From Fervidibacter sinensis (GTDB lineage Bacteria; Armatimonadota; Fervidibacteria; Fervidibacterales; Fervidibacteraceae), in assembly GCA_032161045.1 (NCBI GenBank), contig JAVHTH010000010.1: a stretch of DNA of 64,000 nucleotides; one strand, given 5' to 3'. The position numbers were made by a program, and so were the translations under genes. Below are positions 43,176-51,900 of this stretch, piece after piece. The notes below the pieces were generated by a model. That model was not told the DNA's origin. It saw nothing but the letters and a program-made list of their open reading frames with translations, and did no database searches. The number at the start of each line of letters is the position of its first letter. The first letter of the stretch is position 1.

Positions 43176-45464
43176 ATGCGGTTGGCTTGGTTTGCAATTC
43201 TGTTTGTGCTCGGAACAGCCTTTGCTGAGCCGCCACAAATTTGCCGCGTTCAAGGCGGAAATACTAAGACGATTTGGGGTGTCGGGTTTATTGAGGGTCA
43301 AACCGAAGTTTACGCTTGGGATGCACCTTTTGATGAAAAATCCGTCGTTGCTGCACTTCAGAGAACTCCATATCGCCCATCCGAGTTTCTTCCTAAAACC
43401 CCACCGCCGAATGCCCGAAAAGTCCCAATTATCGCCTTTGAGCCTCGCGGTTTGGTTGTGGCAGTTGAGTGGCATCCACATTACGATGCAAGCGGTTTCT
43501 TTGATGCACTCAATGGAGGGCATGTTTGTTGGGTCCGAAATAGGGATGGATTCTCTGCACCGTTCCTTGTCCGTTCGGCTCAGCCTTGGTTCGTTTACCC
43601 CGAACGCGTTCATCCCGGCGAGCAAATTCGCATCTTTGGACGAAACATTGCAGCAAGGCTAATCGCGCTGAAATCGCGAAAAGACAGCAAAGTTACGGTC
43701 CTGCGCAAGTTCGGAAGCGGTCGCCATCCAGTTTACGAGTGTTGGGCAATTTTGCCCGATGATTTACCGCCGGGCGAATACGACTTGTTCGTGCACAATG
43801 GTGCCGGTGGCGAAGCAGGTTGGGGTGGTCCACTGCGGTTGATCGTTGAACCGAAAACCGAACCGCCGAAGGTCGTCTTGAACGCACAAGATTTTGGTGC
43901 GAAAGGGAACGGATTTGACGACGATACCGAAGCGCTTCGCAAAGCACTTGTCAAGGCTGGCGAGTTAGGTGGTGGTATCGTTTTGCTCCCGCCGGGATTG
44001 TATCCCATCAGCAAGCCGCTTTGGATTCCGTCGGGAGTGAAACTTCAAGGCGCTGGTGCTCGCAATTCCATTCTCATCGTTTTGCCTGACCGTCCAATGC
44101 ATTTTGATGTCCCGACCGAAATTGCCAATGCTATGCCAACACACTTTCGCGCCCGTCAGCAAGAAAGCAATCGTGGTGCGATGATTTGGATGCGCGACAA
44201 AAGCGCTATCTCTGACATTGGGTTAATTGACGGACCGGGAACTCTGCAAGCGATTTTCGCGTCCCATACCGATTGCAAAATTGAGCGCTGTTACATCAGG
44301 CAAACTTATGGGACTGAGCCAGCAGTAATGGTTGAGTGGGGCTCCTACGGCTTCGTGTTGCGCGATTGCGAGATTGAATCCGCAAGCGGAGGGGTTTTCC
44401 TCGTTCACGGTCCACACCGGCAAGCATACATCGGTGGCAACACGATTCGCAACATCGTCCCGGGCACGGCGAACAATCTTTTTGTTCGCTCGTTTATTGA
44501 CTCGCTGATTGAGAACAATCGGCTCGTTGACGGTGACCGAAACTTTGTCTCGCAGTTGAGTTACAGTAGCGCTTACCACTCTGCGATCATCGGCAACATT
44601 TGGGTCAACAACATTCCACGCCGACACAATTCAGGCGAGAACATGTATGAGTCAGGTCATGCTGTTTGGCACGGTCGCGTTTTGCGTGCCGACCGGAAAA
44701 CCGTTTGGGTTGAAGGCAAACCTTTCGCTCCCGACGAATTGCGCAAACGCCACCCGCAATTGAGCGATTTAAAGCCAACTTTTGTGCTTGTCCTTGATGG
44801 TCGCGGGTTGGGTCAATATCGGCGTATCGTTGACAACACCGAAAATTCGTTCAGGGTTGAACCCGAGTGGGAAATCGTGCCCGACAAAACGACTTACATC
44901 ATGATCGGCATGGCTTATGTTGAGACGCTTTGGATTGACAACACCGAAGAGCACACCGCAAACTGGACTGGCTTTTGGGGTAACTGTTTCGGCAATGTCA
45001 TTGACGGACACATTTTGCGCGATGGTGAAGGGCTTTACTTGTGGGCGTGGCACGACTCTCTCCCATCACCACTTGCTTTCAACGACATTATCGGTTCGCG
45101 CATCATCGGGCGCGGAAACATCATCCTTCGTGGTCCGCTTGTGTTCGGAAACACAATTCGCTTCTGCGAAGTCGTTGATTTCCGCTACCGACCGAGCATG
45201 CACATTCAACCCGTTTGGCTTCAAGGTATGGACCCGAACCAAAGGGCAGGTGTCGCCCTTGAGCCGGTTAGGCACAATATCGCTGGCTTGCCTGAAACAG
45301 CACCGCTCAAGGACTGGAACATCATTGAAGCCACGCACATCTACGATGGACCAATTGGCATCTTCATCGCACCTGAAGCGAAATTCTCCATCTTGCGCCG
45401 AAACACAATCACGGTTGACAGAGAAGCGATTGTCAATAAGTCTGCGACGACTGTGGAAAAGTAA
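43176..45464 (+). CDS. Secreted right-handed beta-helix (pectate lyase-like) protein
   Basis: A 762-residue exported protein. Signal peptide: MRLAWFAILFVLGTAFAEPP. An N-terminal beta-sandwich region includes an IPT/TIG-like segment (VYPERVHPGEQIRIFGRNI, about 140-230). The Pectate_lyase_3/polygalacturonase-type helix starts at about 240 with DFGAKGNGFDDDTEALRKAL and GGIVLLPPGLYPISKPLWIPSGVKLQGAG. Repeating beta-helix coils follow (NTIRNIVPG, NNRLVDGDRN, GNTIRFCEV). Such folds act on pectic polymers as lyases or hydrolases, or only bind them; catalytic residues could not be identified by eye. ATG 43176 has GGGAGTGG upstream. The gene lies between GH140 and an esterase in a likely pectin-degrading block. 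Confidence 0.82.
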   Translation: MRLAWFAILFVLGTAFAEPPQICRVQGGNTKTIWGVGFIEGQTEVYAWDAPFDEKSVVAALQRTPYRPSEFLPKTPPPNARKVPIIAFEPRGLVVAVEWHPHYDASGFFDALNGGHVCWVRNRDGFSAPFLVRSAQPWFVYPERVHPGEQIRIFGRNIAARLIALKSRKDSKVTVLRKFGSGRHPVYECWAILPDDLPPGEYDLFVHNGAGGEAGWGGPLRLIVEPKTEPPKVVLNAQDFGAKGNGFDDDTEALRKALVKAGELGGGIVLLPPGLYPISKPLWIPSGVKLQGAGARNSILIVLPDRPMHFDVPTEIANAMPTHFRARQQESNRGAMIWMRDKSAISDIGLIDGPGTLQAIFASHTDCKIERCYIRQTYGTEPAVMVEWGSYGFVLRDCEIESASGGVFLVHGPHRQAYIGGNTIRNIVPGTANNLFVRSFIDSLIENNRLVDGDRNFVSQLSYSSAYHSAIIGNIWVNNIPRRHNSGENMYESGHAVWHGRVLRADRKTVWVEGKPFAPDELRKRHPQLSDLKPTFVLVLDGRGLGQYRRIVDNTENSFRVEPEWEIVPDKTTYIMIGMAYVETLWIDNTEEHTANWTGFWGNCFGNVIDGHILRDGEGLYLWAWHDSLPSPLAFNDIIGSRIIGRGNIILRGPLVFGNTIRFCEVVDFRYRPSMHIQPVWLQGMDPNQRAGVALEPVRHNIAGLPETAPLKDWNIIEATHIYDGPIGIFIAPEAKFSILRRNTITVDREAIVNKSATTVEK

Positions 45465-45468
45465 CAAG

Positions 45469-45507
45469 TTCGTAGTAAGCCACGAAGCGATAGCGAAGTG
45501 GCGTCCA
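45469..45507. repeat. GTTCGTAGTAAGGCAC-family repeat, copy 4
   Basis: GTTCGTAGTAAGCCACGAAG with the arm CGAAGTGGC, 5 nt after the beta-helix gene stop. Confidence 0.7.
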
Positions 45508-45554
45508 ATTGAGTGTCGGCGTTAAGTGAATGACTTGCGAAAGGGGTGAGCAAC

Positions 45555-46550
45555 ATGGAAGGCTTTGCTTTGGACCGTTGGGTCATCGCTTTAATTGCAA
45601 TTGCACCAGTTGTGATGCTTTTCGCGCCCAGTGTTCAGCAGCCAGCAGATGCCCAACCAGTTCCACCAGATGTTGAGATTTTGCGCGATGTGCCGTTTGG
45701 AAAAGGCGGCGAAAGGACGCTAACTATGCACATCGTCCGCCCGAAAGAAAAGCCAGAAAAACCGATGCCCGTTATCGTTTGGATCCACGGTGGTGCGTGG
45801 CTTGGTGGTAGCAAAGACAGTGGCATACCGCGACTTATCCCGTTCGCGAGGCGTGGCTATTTCGGAGCGAGCATAAGTTACAGGTTCAGTCAAGAGGCGA
45901 AATTCCCAGCGCAAATTGAGGACTGCAAATGCGCCATCAGGTTTCTGCGTGCAAAAGCGAAGGAGTTCCACATTGACCCAGAACGAATAGGTGTTTGGGG
46001 CGAATCTGCAGGTGGTCATCTCGCAGCAATGCTTGGAGTCACTGGCGATGTGAAAGAGTTTGAAGGTGCGGGCGGCTGGGAGGGTTATTCAAGCAAAGTG
46101 CACGCGGTCTGTGATTGGTTTGGACCAAGCGATTTGCTCAAGATGGTTCACGAACCGGGACCAATTGACCGAAAGAGCGCAAACAGCCCAGAAGCGTTGC
46201 TCATTGGTGGTCCAGTGCTTGAAAACAAGGAAAAAGCAATTAAGGCAAGTCCAGTCACTTTCGTCACACCCGACGACCCACCATTTCTAATTATGCACGG
46301 CGACAAAGATATGGTTGTGCCCTTCAGCCAAAGCGTTTACCTTTTTGAGGCGCTTAAGAAAGCGGGCGTTGAGGTCACTTTTGTCAATTTGAAAGGCGCA
46401 GGACACGGCGGCAAAGGTTTCGCATCGCCACAAGTCATGCAACTTGTCATCGCCTTCTTTGACCGACACCTTAAAGGCGACGATACCGCGTGGAAGAAAC
46501 TTGTTGGTGAGGGTCGCGCTAACTTGATTGAGTTGGAAGTTGGGGAGTGA
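45555..46550 (+). CDS. Exported alpha/beta hydrolase (esterase/lipase-type)
   Basis: A 331-residue alpha/beta hydrolase similar to BD-FAE and other carbohydrate esterases. An N-terminal hydrophobic segment (WVIALIAIAPVVMLFA) suggests export. The oxyanion motif HGGAWLGGS and the nucleophile elbow GESAGGH (Ser) are clear. The acid is probably Asp in MHGDKDMVVP and the base His in GAGHGGKGF. It could remove acetyl or feruloyl groups from plant polysaccharides; the neighbours support this but do not prove it. ATG 45555 follows AAAGGGGTGAGC. Confidence 0.85.
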   Translation: MEGFALDRWVIALIAIAPVVMLFAPSVQQPADAQPVPPDVEILRDVPFGKGGERTLTMHIVRPKEKPEKPMPVIVWIHGGAWLGGSKDSGIPRLIPFARRGYFGASISYRFSQEAKFPAQIEDCKCAIRFLRAKAKEFHIDPERIGVWGESAGGHLAAMLGVTGDVKEFEGAGGWEGYSSKVHAVCDWFGPSDLLKMVHEPGPIDRKSANSPEALLIGGPVLENKEKAIKASPVTFVTPDDPPFLIMHGDKDMVVPFSQSVYLFEALKKAGVEVTFVNLKGAGHGGKGFASPQVMQLVIAFFDRHLKGDDTAWKKLVGEGRANLIELEVGE

Positions 46551-46555
46551 TAAAG

Positions 46556-46641
46556 GTTCGCGGTAAGGCATGAAACAAAGTGGAATGCCGTTATGATCGC
46601 CAAGACATTGCTTTGCTATCGCTTCGTGGCTAACTATAAAC
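46556..46641. repeat. GTTCGTAGTAAGGCAC-family repeats, copies 5 and 6 (one inverted)
   Basis: GTTCGCGGTAAGGCATGAAA with partner arm GGAATGCCGTTAT (46556-46594), then an inverted partial copy (46615-46641, GCTATCGCTTCGTGGCTAAC). The pair sits between the convergent esterase and GH9 genes. Confidence 0.65.
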
Positions 46642-46653
46642 TGGCCTCTTCGT

Positions 46654-49092
46654 TCAACGCTTCACCGCGCTCAAGAAACCCCAGACATAGGCCACGGTAG
46701 CCATCGGGTGTTGAACTGTGAACTCGCAGATTTCGGGATACCAGAAAACATCCCAGTAAGCCTCAAGAGTGGGCCATTTTTGCACTTCGGGGTGGCAATA
46801 CCTGTTGACGATTTCCTGTGCCCAGTGACCTTTGTGCATTTGGACATCAAATGGTCCAAAAACTGTCAATCCTTCAGGTGGCGGTTGATGGGTAAGTCGG
46901 GAATCAATGTGGAGCGGGTGACGAGGGAAATCGTGACCAAGTCCTGTCGTAAAGCAAATGTTGACTGGATTGGCGCCGAGACCATATTGGCAAGCGAGTA
47001 TCGCACCCCGTAGGTATTTAGTATCGCCCGTCAAAAGGTAAGCGCGGACAAGGCTAACTGCATCGGGTTTCGTGAATGCTCCCCATCCGCCCGGCATCCA
47101 TGAGAATTTGGCATAGCGAAAACTTGTCCGTTCGGTGTTCTTAAGCCGTTCCTCGGCTTCCCTCAAAATCGCTTGTCGGCAGTTTTCTTGGACGGTTTTG
47201 TTAACGCCCGGCAAATTCGTCTGGACATAAACCCACGCTGCTTCCCTTTGTTCGTGCTTTTGCCACTCGTAAAGTTCGGCTTTCGGGTCAATGAATGCAG
47301 TGGTTTCAAGGAAAATTTTGTGCCAACGCTCGTCGCCGGTAAGGCGGTAAAGGTCTGCTGCAGCCAAATTGCGTTCGTCGCGGAAGGCAATTAAAGCGTC
47401 GTTTCGCCAATTTTTGAACTCGCCGGTTTTTTCCATCCGCTCCCTTTCCTTCTCAGCCCAAACCATCGCCCTCAAAGCGCTCTCTTGATACAGGTTGGCT
47501 CGTTTGATGTCGCCTCTTGTCTTGAAAAGAAACGCTGCTTTCGCTGCCACGCCTGCGTAAATGTATGAGCACCAAGGGTCTGGGGCGTAAGCCATAACTG
47601 TCAAGGATTCTTGCCAACTGCATTCGCCGTGACGGGGATGTTCAGAGGACTCAATTCCACCACGAACTCCTCCTTCGGGCGTTTGCAGCCTCTGGTAAAA
47701 GTCCAAGTTCCAAAGTGCCTCATCAATGATGTCTGGCAAATTGTTACCGGACTCGGGTATGTTCAGGCTCAGACGCTCAAAATGCTTTGGGAAAAGTTCG
47801 GCGAGGTCAAGCAAGTAGCGGGTGACGATCAAATGCTGAATGCGCCTATCCCAATCTCCCGCATCCATGTATCCGCCCCACGCGTTCGGAACTATTTCGT
47901 TCGTTTTTCCTTTGACCAAGTTGCCGAAGTTATCTTTGTCAGTGCCCAGAGCATTCAGCCCATTGCCGCTATACATCAACGGGCAAGTGGACTGGTAGAC
48001 CACAACTCCGTCATCGGGGTGGAATGGGCGAGGGCGGCGAAAGGTTGTGTAAGGCGGTCCCAATTCTATCCCGCTGCGCTGATGGTAGAATCCACGAGCG
48101 GCGACATAAAACGCTCGCTGCCAAACATTTTCGGCAATTTGGAACGGATAAGAGCAACCCACGCCCTCAACATAAACGCGGTATCTCCCGAGACGACGCA
48201 AAGGCGAAAAGTCCATCTCGTAAACGAAAGTGCCTGCATAGTCTTTGTTGTAGGCGTCTTCTGGTTCGCCGGGACGGTGAATTAATCGCACTGTCCCCGA
48301 AAACACAGGCTTGCCTGTTCTGTCATCAAGCACATGGAACTTCAACCCCTCAGGATACTCAACAGGTCCGCCTGTCCCCATCCAAAGCGATAAGAACGCG
48401 ACTTTGACCGGGTCATCGGGGTGGAAACCGATGTGGCTCACATGAACGGCTTCGCTTCGCATCTTTTGCGGGTCGTAAATAAACTCCTGTTCAGGGAGAA
48501 AGTTCCCGTCAAACTGTATACGATAGCGGCAGCCAATCTTGAGCGGTTTGGGAAGGCGAAGGTAAACGACATGGCGAACCGGCGCCAAGAAAGGCCAACC
48601 ATTCCACCTTCCGAAATCCGATGGTTTGCTTTTTCGGTGAACTTCAACAGGGTTCTGGGCAACTGAGTAATCGGGATCGTTCGGTGAAACTATGGAGTAA
48701 GATTTTGGGTTGTCAATTCGCTTTGTGTCAAGCGGTGCGCCAATCAATCTGTCTTCGGTGTAAATCAACTTCCCGTCCTTGCCCACCAACCAACCGAGAA
48801 ACTTTCCGTCACGAAAGACGAGCCTTTCTTTCCCGTGTTCCTCAATTCGGTCGTTCGGCTGTCGTTCGTATGGAACTTGACGACCATATTCAATCCTGCC
48901 TGCTTGAACGGTAATGCCAGTTATGTCGGGCTTGACTGGACCGATGTGTAGGACTTGAGGCAGTTCGTCGGATTCCGAAACGGCAGAGGAAGGTTTCAAC
49001 GAAATTGCCAAAGCCAGCAAACTCAACAGGGTTGACAAAACTAACGCGGCAAAGGTTGAGGTGAAAATCCCGAACAAAATCGGCAACCTCAT
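46654..49092 (-). CDS. Secreted GH9 glycoside hydrolase (cellulase-type)
   Basis: An 812-residue exported protein with a GH9 (endoglucanase/cellobiosidase/exo-glucosidase) catalytic domain. The signal peptide is long (LFGIFTSTFAALVLSTLLSLLALAISL). Beta domains with a CelD-type Ig fold follow (about 100-320, RLGRYRVYVEGVGCSYPFQI). The (alpha/alpha)6 barrel runs from about 330 to 810, with the nucleophile-side motif GGYMDAGDWDRR and a C-terminal PEICEFTVQHPMATVAYVWGF carrying the catalytic Glu. ATG 49092 has AAGGAGGGG upstream; a longer frame to 49398 has no export signal and is rejected. It starts 14 nt after the FecCD permease gene, so the two are probably one operon. Confidence 0.9.
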   Translation of the reverse strand: MRLPILFGIFTSTFAALVLSTLLSLLALAISLKPSSAVSESDELPQVLHIGPVKPDITGITVQAGRIEYGRQVPYERQPNDRIEEHGKERLVFRDGKFLGWLVGKDGKLIYTEDRLIGAPLDTKRIDNPKSYSIVSPNDPDYSVAQNPVEVHRKSKPSDFGRWNGWPFLAPVRHVVYLRLPKPLKIGCRYRIQFDGNFLPEQEFIYDPQKMRSEAVHVSHIGFHPDDPVKVAFLSLWMGTGGPVEYPEGLKFHVLDDRTGKPVFSGTVRLIHRPGEPEDAYNKDYAGTFVYEMDFSPLRRLGRYRVYVEGVGCSYPFQIAENVWQRAFYVAARGFYHQRSGIELGPPYTTFRRPRPFHPDDGVVVYQSTCPLMYSGNGLNALGTDKDNFGNLVKGKTNEIVPNAWGGYMDAGDWDRRIQHLIVTRYLLDLAELFPKHFERLSLNIPESGNNLPDIIDEALWNLDFYQRLQTPEGGVRGGIESSEHPRHGECSWQESLTVMAYAPDPWCSYIYAGVAAKAAFLFKTRGDIKRANLYQESALRAMVWAEKERERMEKTGEFKNWRNDALIAFRDERNLAAADLYRLTGDERWHKIFLETTAFIDPKAELYEWQKHEQREAAWVYVQTNLPGVNKTVQENCRQAILREAEERLKNTERTSFRYAKFSWMPGGWGAFTKPDAVSLVRAYLLTGDTKYLRGAILACQYGLGANPVNICFTTGLGHDFPRHPLHIDSRLTHQPPPEGLTVFGPFDVQMHKGHWAQEIVNRYCHPEVQKWPTLEAYWDVFWYPEICEFTVQHPMATVAYVWGFLSAVKR

Positions 49093-49106
49093 CAAATTTC
49101 CCCTCC

Positions 49107-50075
49107 TTAGCCGAAAACCTTTCTCGCTTGCCGCAGCAACAGCAAGAAGAATGGCACGCCCAAGAAGGCAGTGAAGATACCGACGGGCAGTTCTGCAGGC
49201 TTGACAATTACTCTTGCAATTGTGTCGCAACAAAGCAGCAACCAAGCACCGAAAATTGCTGCGCCGGGGATAAGAGTCCTGTGGTGCGGACCGATCAGCA
49301 ACCTGACAAGGTGAGGAGCCATCAACCCGACGAAGCCAATGATACCAGCAACTGAGACGGCAGCACCACAACTCAGCGTAGCAGCGACGAGTAACCATCG
49401 TTTGACAGTTTCAACTTCCACGCCAGCGTAATGAGCCCACTCTTCACCAAACAGCAATGCGTTGAGAGCGCGGGCGTGGTAAAGAGGTAGAACCAAGCCG
49501 AGCAAGGAGTAAGGCAAAATCATCCACACTTCCCGCCAAGTTGCCATTTGAAACCCGCCCATGAGCCAAAAGTAAACAGCGCTGACGAGCAAGCGATGAG
49601 CGTTCAGGTAAAGCAGTAAAGTCAACATGCTTGACAAAAATGCATTCATTGCAACTCCAGCGAGCAGCAATGTGTCCATCCGCACAACCCCGTTAACTCG
49701 TCCAAGCCGATAGACGAGCCACGCTGTTATCAAAGCACCAAAAAACGCTATGAGCGGGATGACGAAGGAAGGAATTCCAAATAGCAACGCTGCTGCTGCT
49801 CCCAAAGCACCGCCAGCGGCAATGCCCAATATGAATGGGTCAGCGAGCGGGTTTCTGAACATCGCTTGCAAACAAGTCCCTGAACCCGCTAACGATGCAC
49901 CAACGAGGATTGCCAGCAAAATCCTCGGCACCCTCAATGCCCAAATTTGTTCGGCTGTCAAACTTGCAGCACCGATGAATGAGGCGAAGACGGCTGTGAT
50001 GACCAACAGAATTGAAGTAGCCACCAAAACTTGCCAACGATGAAAACGAATTATTTGAACCAGCGAGACTCCCAT
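49107..50075 (-). CDS. FecCD-family ABC transporter permease (iron-siderophore/cobalamin type)
   Basis: A 322-residue permease with about ten membrane helices. Family motifs: LRVPRILLAILVGASLAGSG, QAMFRNPLADPFILGIAAGGALGA, GIIGFVGLMAPHLVRLLIGPHHR and ELPVGIFTAFLGVPFFLLLLRQ. The substrate would be an iron-siderophore, haem or vitamin B12. The usual ATPase and binding protein are not beside it. GGGGTG precedes ATG 50075. The cellulase gene follows in the same direction, an odd pairing. Confidence 0.9.
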   Translation of the reverse strand: MGVSLVQIIRFHRWQVLVATSILLVITAVFASFIGAASLTAEQIWALRVPRILLAILVGASLAGSGTCLQAMFRNPLADPFILGIAAGGALGAAAALLFGIPSFVIPLIAFFGALITAWLVYRLGRVNGVVRMDTLLLAGVAMNAFLSSMLTLLLYLNAHRLLVSAVYFWLMGGFQMATWREVWMILPYSLLGLVLPLYHARALNALLFGEEWAHYAGVEVETVKRWLLVAATLSCGAAVSVAGIIGFVGLMAPHLVRLLIGPHHRTLIPGAAIFGAWLLLCCDTIARVIVKPAELPVGIFTAFLGVPFFLLLLRQARKVFG

Positions 50076-50204
50076 TTCACAACACCCCAGTTCCTCTTTT
50101 CCTCAGACAAAATGATGACCTTGCATTCGTTTGGAGGGCATAGTCTTAGTGTGCCGAATTTAGGTTTTTCGGGGGACACACCTCTGGCGTGCCGATTTTT
50201 TCTC

Positions 50205-50269
50205 GTAGGGCAGGGTTTTACGCCCTGCCGACAAATTTTCCATCGGCGCGGTGTAAAACCGCGCCCTAC
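50205..50269. repeat. Composite double-hairpin element, copy 3 (inverted)
   Basis: A 65-bp unit bounded by GTAGGGC and GCCCTAC. The reverse complement gives the same hairpin order (CGCGG stem, then CAGGG stem) as 19194-19255 and 19275-19338, more than 30 kb away. It sits in the 50076-50418 intergenic region, where no gene or clear promoter is seen. Confidence 0.8.
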
Positions 50270-50289
50270 ATTGAGACGAATTTCATCTC

Positions 50290-50347
50290 GGTTGGGCAGG
50301 AGCCCAACCCTCCGAAATGTTAATTTTTCGGCTCGGTATGAGCCGAG
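50290..50347. repeat. Two further palindromes upstream of blaI-like gene
   Basis: GGTTGGGC-AGGA-GCCCAACC followed by CTCCG (50290-50313) is the inverted GGAGGG-stem-CTCCTG-type element. CGGCTC-GGTAT-GAGCCG (about 50330-50346) is a second hairpin. They lie directly before the regulator gene and could also act on its transcript. Confidence 0.6.
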
Positions 50348-50418
50348 CACCCGAATTGCAAATCTACTATTGTCATCGTAGGAAAGGCGTGATAAAGAAT
50401 TTCGCCGGTGATAGCAGT

Positions 50419-50736
50419 ATGTTCAGCCCACTGGAAGCCGAAATCATGCGCATCATCTGGGACAAGGGATCAGCGACCGTCAGAGAAGTTTGGCAGGAAC
50501 TTAGGGCGCAAGGCAAGCGGCTCGCCTACACGACTGTCATGACGGTCATGGTTCGGCTGCACGAGAAAGGTATTCTCCACAGGGTCAAAGAAGGCAAGGG
50601 CTATCGCTACTTCCCGAACCAACCTCAAGAAACACTCCTGAAACGGTTCGTTGATTCAATCGTTGACAGAATTATCGCCGTTTTCGGCGAGCCGGCAATT
50701 TCCTACTTAGCGGAAGTTGTCCGCAAGCGAAGGTGA
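50419..50736 (+). CDS. BlaI/MecI/CopY-family transcriptional repressor
   Basis: A 105-residue winged-helix repressor. PLEAEIMRIIWDKGSATVREVWQEL and YTTVMTVMVRLHEKGILHRVKEGKGYRYFP are the standard DNA-binding motifs. In known systems this protein is cut or released when the partner M56 membrane protease senses its signal. It overlaps that partner gene by one base (TGATG). ATG 50419 or GTG 50389 may be the start; both have purine-rich upstream bases. Confidence 0.88.
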   Translation: MFSPLEAEIMRIIWDKGSATVREVWQELRAQGKRLAYTTVMTVMVRLHEKGILHRVKEGKGYRYFPNQPQETLLKRFVDSIVDRIIAVFGEPAISYLAEVVRKRR

Positions 50737-51722
50737 TGTATGTGCGGATAATACTCGCAGTTATTACGCTTTGGTTTCTCACAAGCGCTTTTCTGGTTTT
50801 CGTCATTGGGGCAACACTTTGGCTTCTGAAAAAATTTTCGCCTTTGTGCAAAGTTGACGGGGTTAAATGGGCTCGCTTGACTGCTGTCAGCCTGCTTTTA
50901 CCAACGGGTTCTGGAATCCCCCTTGCAGTTGCGGGACTAACTTCGGCGATCCTGTGTCCAGCAACTACCATTCGGCACTACCACTTATGCGTGCATTCGG
51001 CGAGACACCTTTGCAGTCACAGAGCAGCGACGAATGTTTTACAAAGCCAGTTCGTCATGTGGGGTGCTTTGACATGGTGCGGGTTGGTGGCGACGACTCT
51101 GACCCTTTTGATGAGCCGTCGCAAATACATCAAACGCATTGAACCATCACCCAAATTGCGTCAAGCCATTGCTCAATCAAACTTGCCAAGCAATTTGCCC
51201 GTTTGGGAGACAGATTGCGACATCCCTGCTGGCTTGATCGGTGTGATTTCGCCTTCAATTTTTGTCTCGCAGGAGTTAATTCAACGCCTGCCTGTTGAAG
51301 CATTGGCGGTCGTTTTGAACCACGAATACGCCCATTTGGCTCGGCGAGACCATTGGCTTCGCTTTTGGGTTTTTGCAACCGCATTAATCTTTGCACCTGT
51401 TCCGTTTGTTGTTTGGTTGCAAAAGGAATGGCGAGATGCAAGCGAAAAGGCAGCAGATAATTTCGCAGCGAGTGATGAACGAGCCGCATCCCTTTTGTCG
51501 CAAGCCTTTGAGGTCATTCAAGGCGTTTGGGTCCCAAAATCCGCTGAGCAATTGAAACGCCGAGTTGAAATGGTCAAAAATCGGGAATCGCTGAATACTT
51601 CGGAAAGCCTATTCGGTGCTGTTGCAGTAGTTTGTGGCTTAGCCTTTTGCGCTTTCATAGTCCTTTCCCCTTCAATTTGGCTGACCCTTCACTGCTTTGC
51701 GGAAGCGTTGATATTGAGGTAA
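50736..51722 (+). CDS. M56-family (BlaR1-type) membrane metallopeptidase
   Basis: A 328-residue membrane protease. Helices at about 3-28, 45-75 and 90-120 precede the zinc site HEYAH in VLNHEYAHLARRDHW, with a further helix and Glu in ASEKAADNFAA. The C-terminal penicillin-binding sensor domain of BlaR1 is missing, so it probably senses something else or is a minimal form. It is coupled to the repressor gene. No beta-lactamase or target gene is adjacent; the NhaC antiporter follows 178 nt downstream. Confidence 0.85.
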   Translation: MYVRIILAVITLWFLTSAFLVFVIGATLWLLKKFSPLCKVDGVKWARLTAVSLLLPTGSGIPLAVAGLTSAILCPATTIRHYHLCVHSARHLCSHRAATNVLQSQFVMWGALTWCGLVATTLTLLMSRRKYIKRIEPSPKLRQAIAQSNLPSNLPVWETDCDIPAGLIGVISPSIFVSQELIQRLPVEALAVVLNHEYAHLARRDHWLRFWVFATALIFAPVPFVVWLQKEWRDASEKAADNFAASDERAASLLSQAFEVIQGVWVPKSAEQLKRRVEMVKNRESLNTSESLFGAVAVVCGLAFCAFIVLSPSIWLTLHCFAEALILR

Positions 51723-51900
51723 AAGCCCTTACCACAGTCGCCCACAAGGAGCGACGCTACCATGTGAGATATCTCCTGTGTCTTAACCCGTTAGTTTTGC
51801 GTTGGCTTGGAACCGACGCTACATTTTTGCCAACGAGGATATGGCGTTAGCGATACCGTCAGAATGCCGAATGCGAGCGGAAGAGTGATAGGGGGCTCAA

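Noticed and set aside
49093..49398. N-terminal extension of the GH9 gene (to 49398)
   Set aside because: It overlaps the FecCD gene in another frame, has no signal peptide at its start, and ATG 49092 has a strong ribosome binding site and signal peptide.
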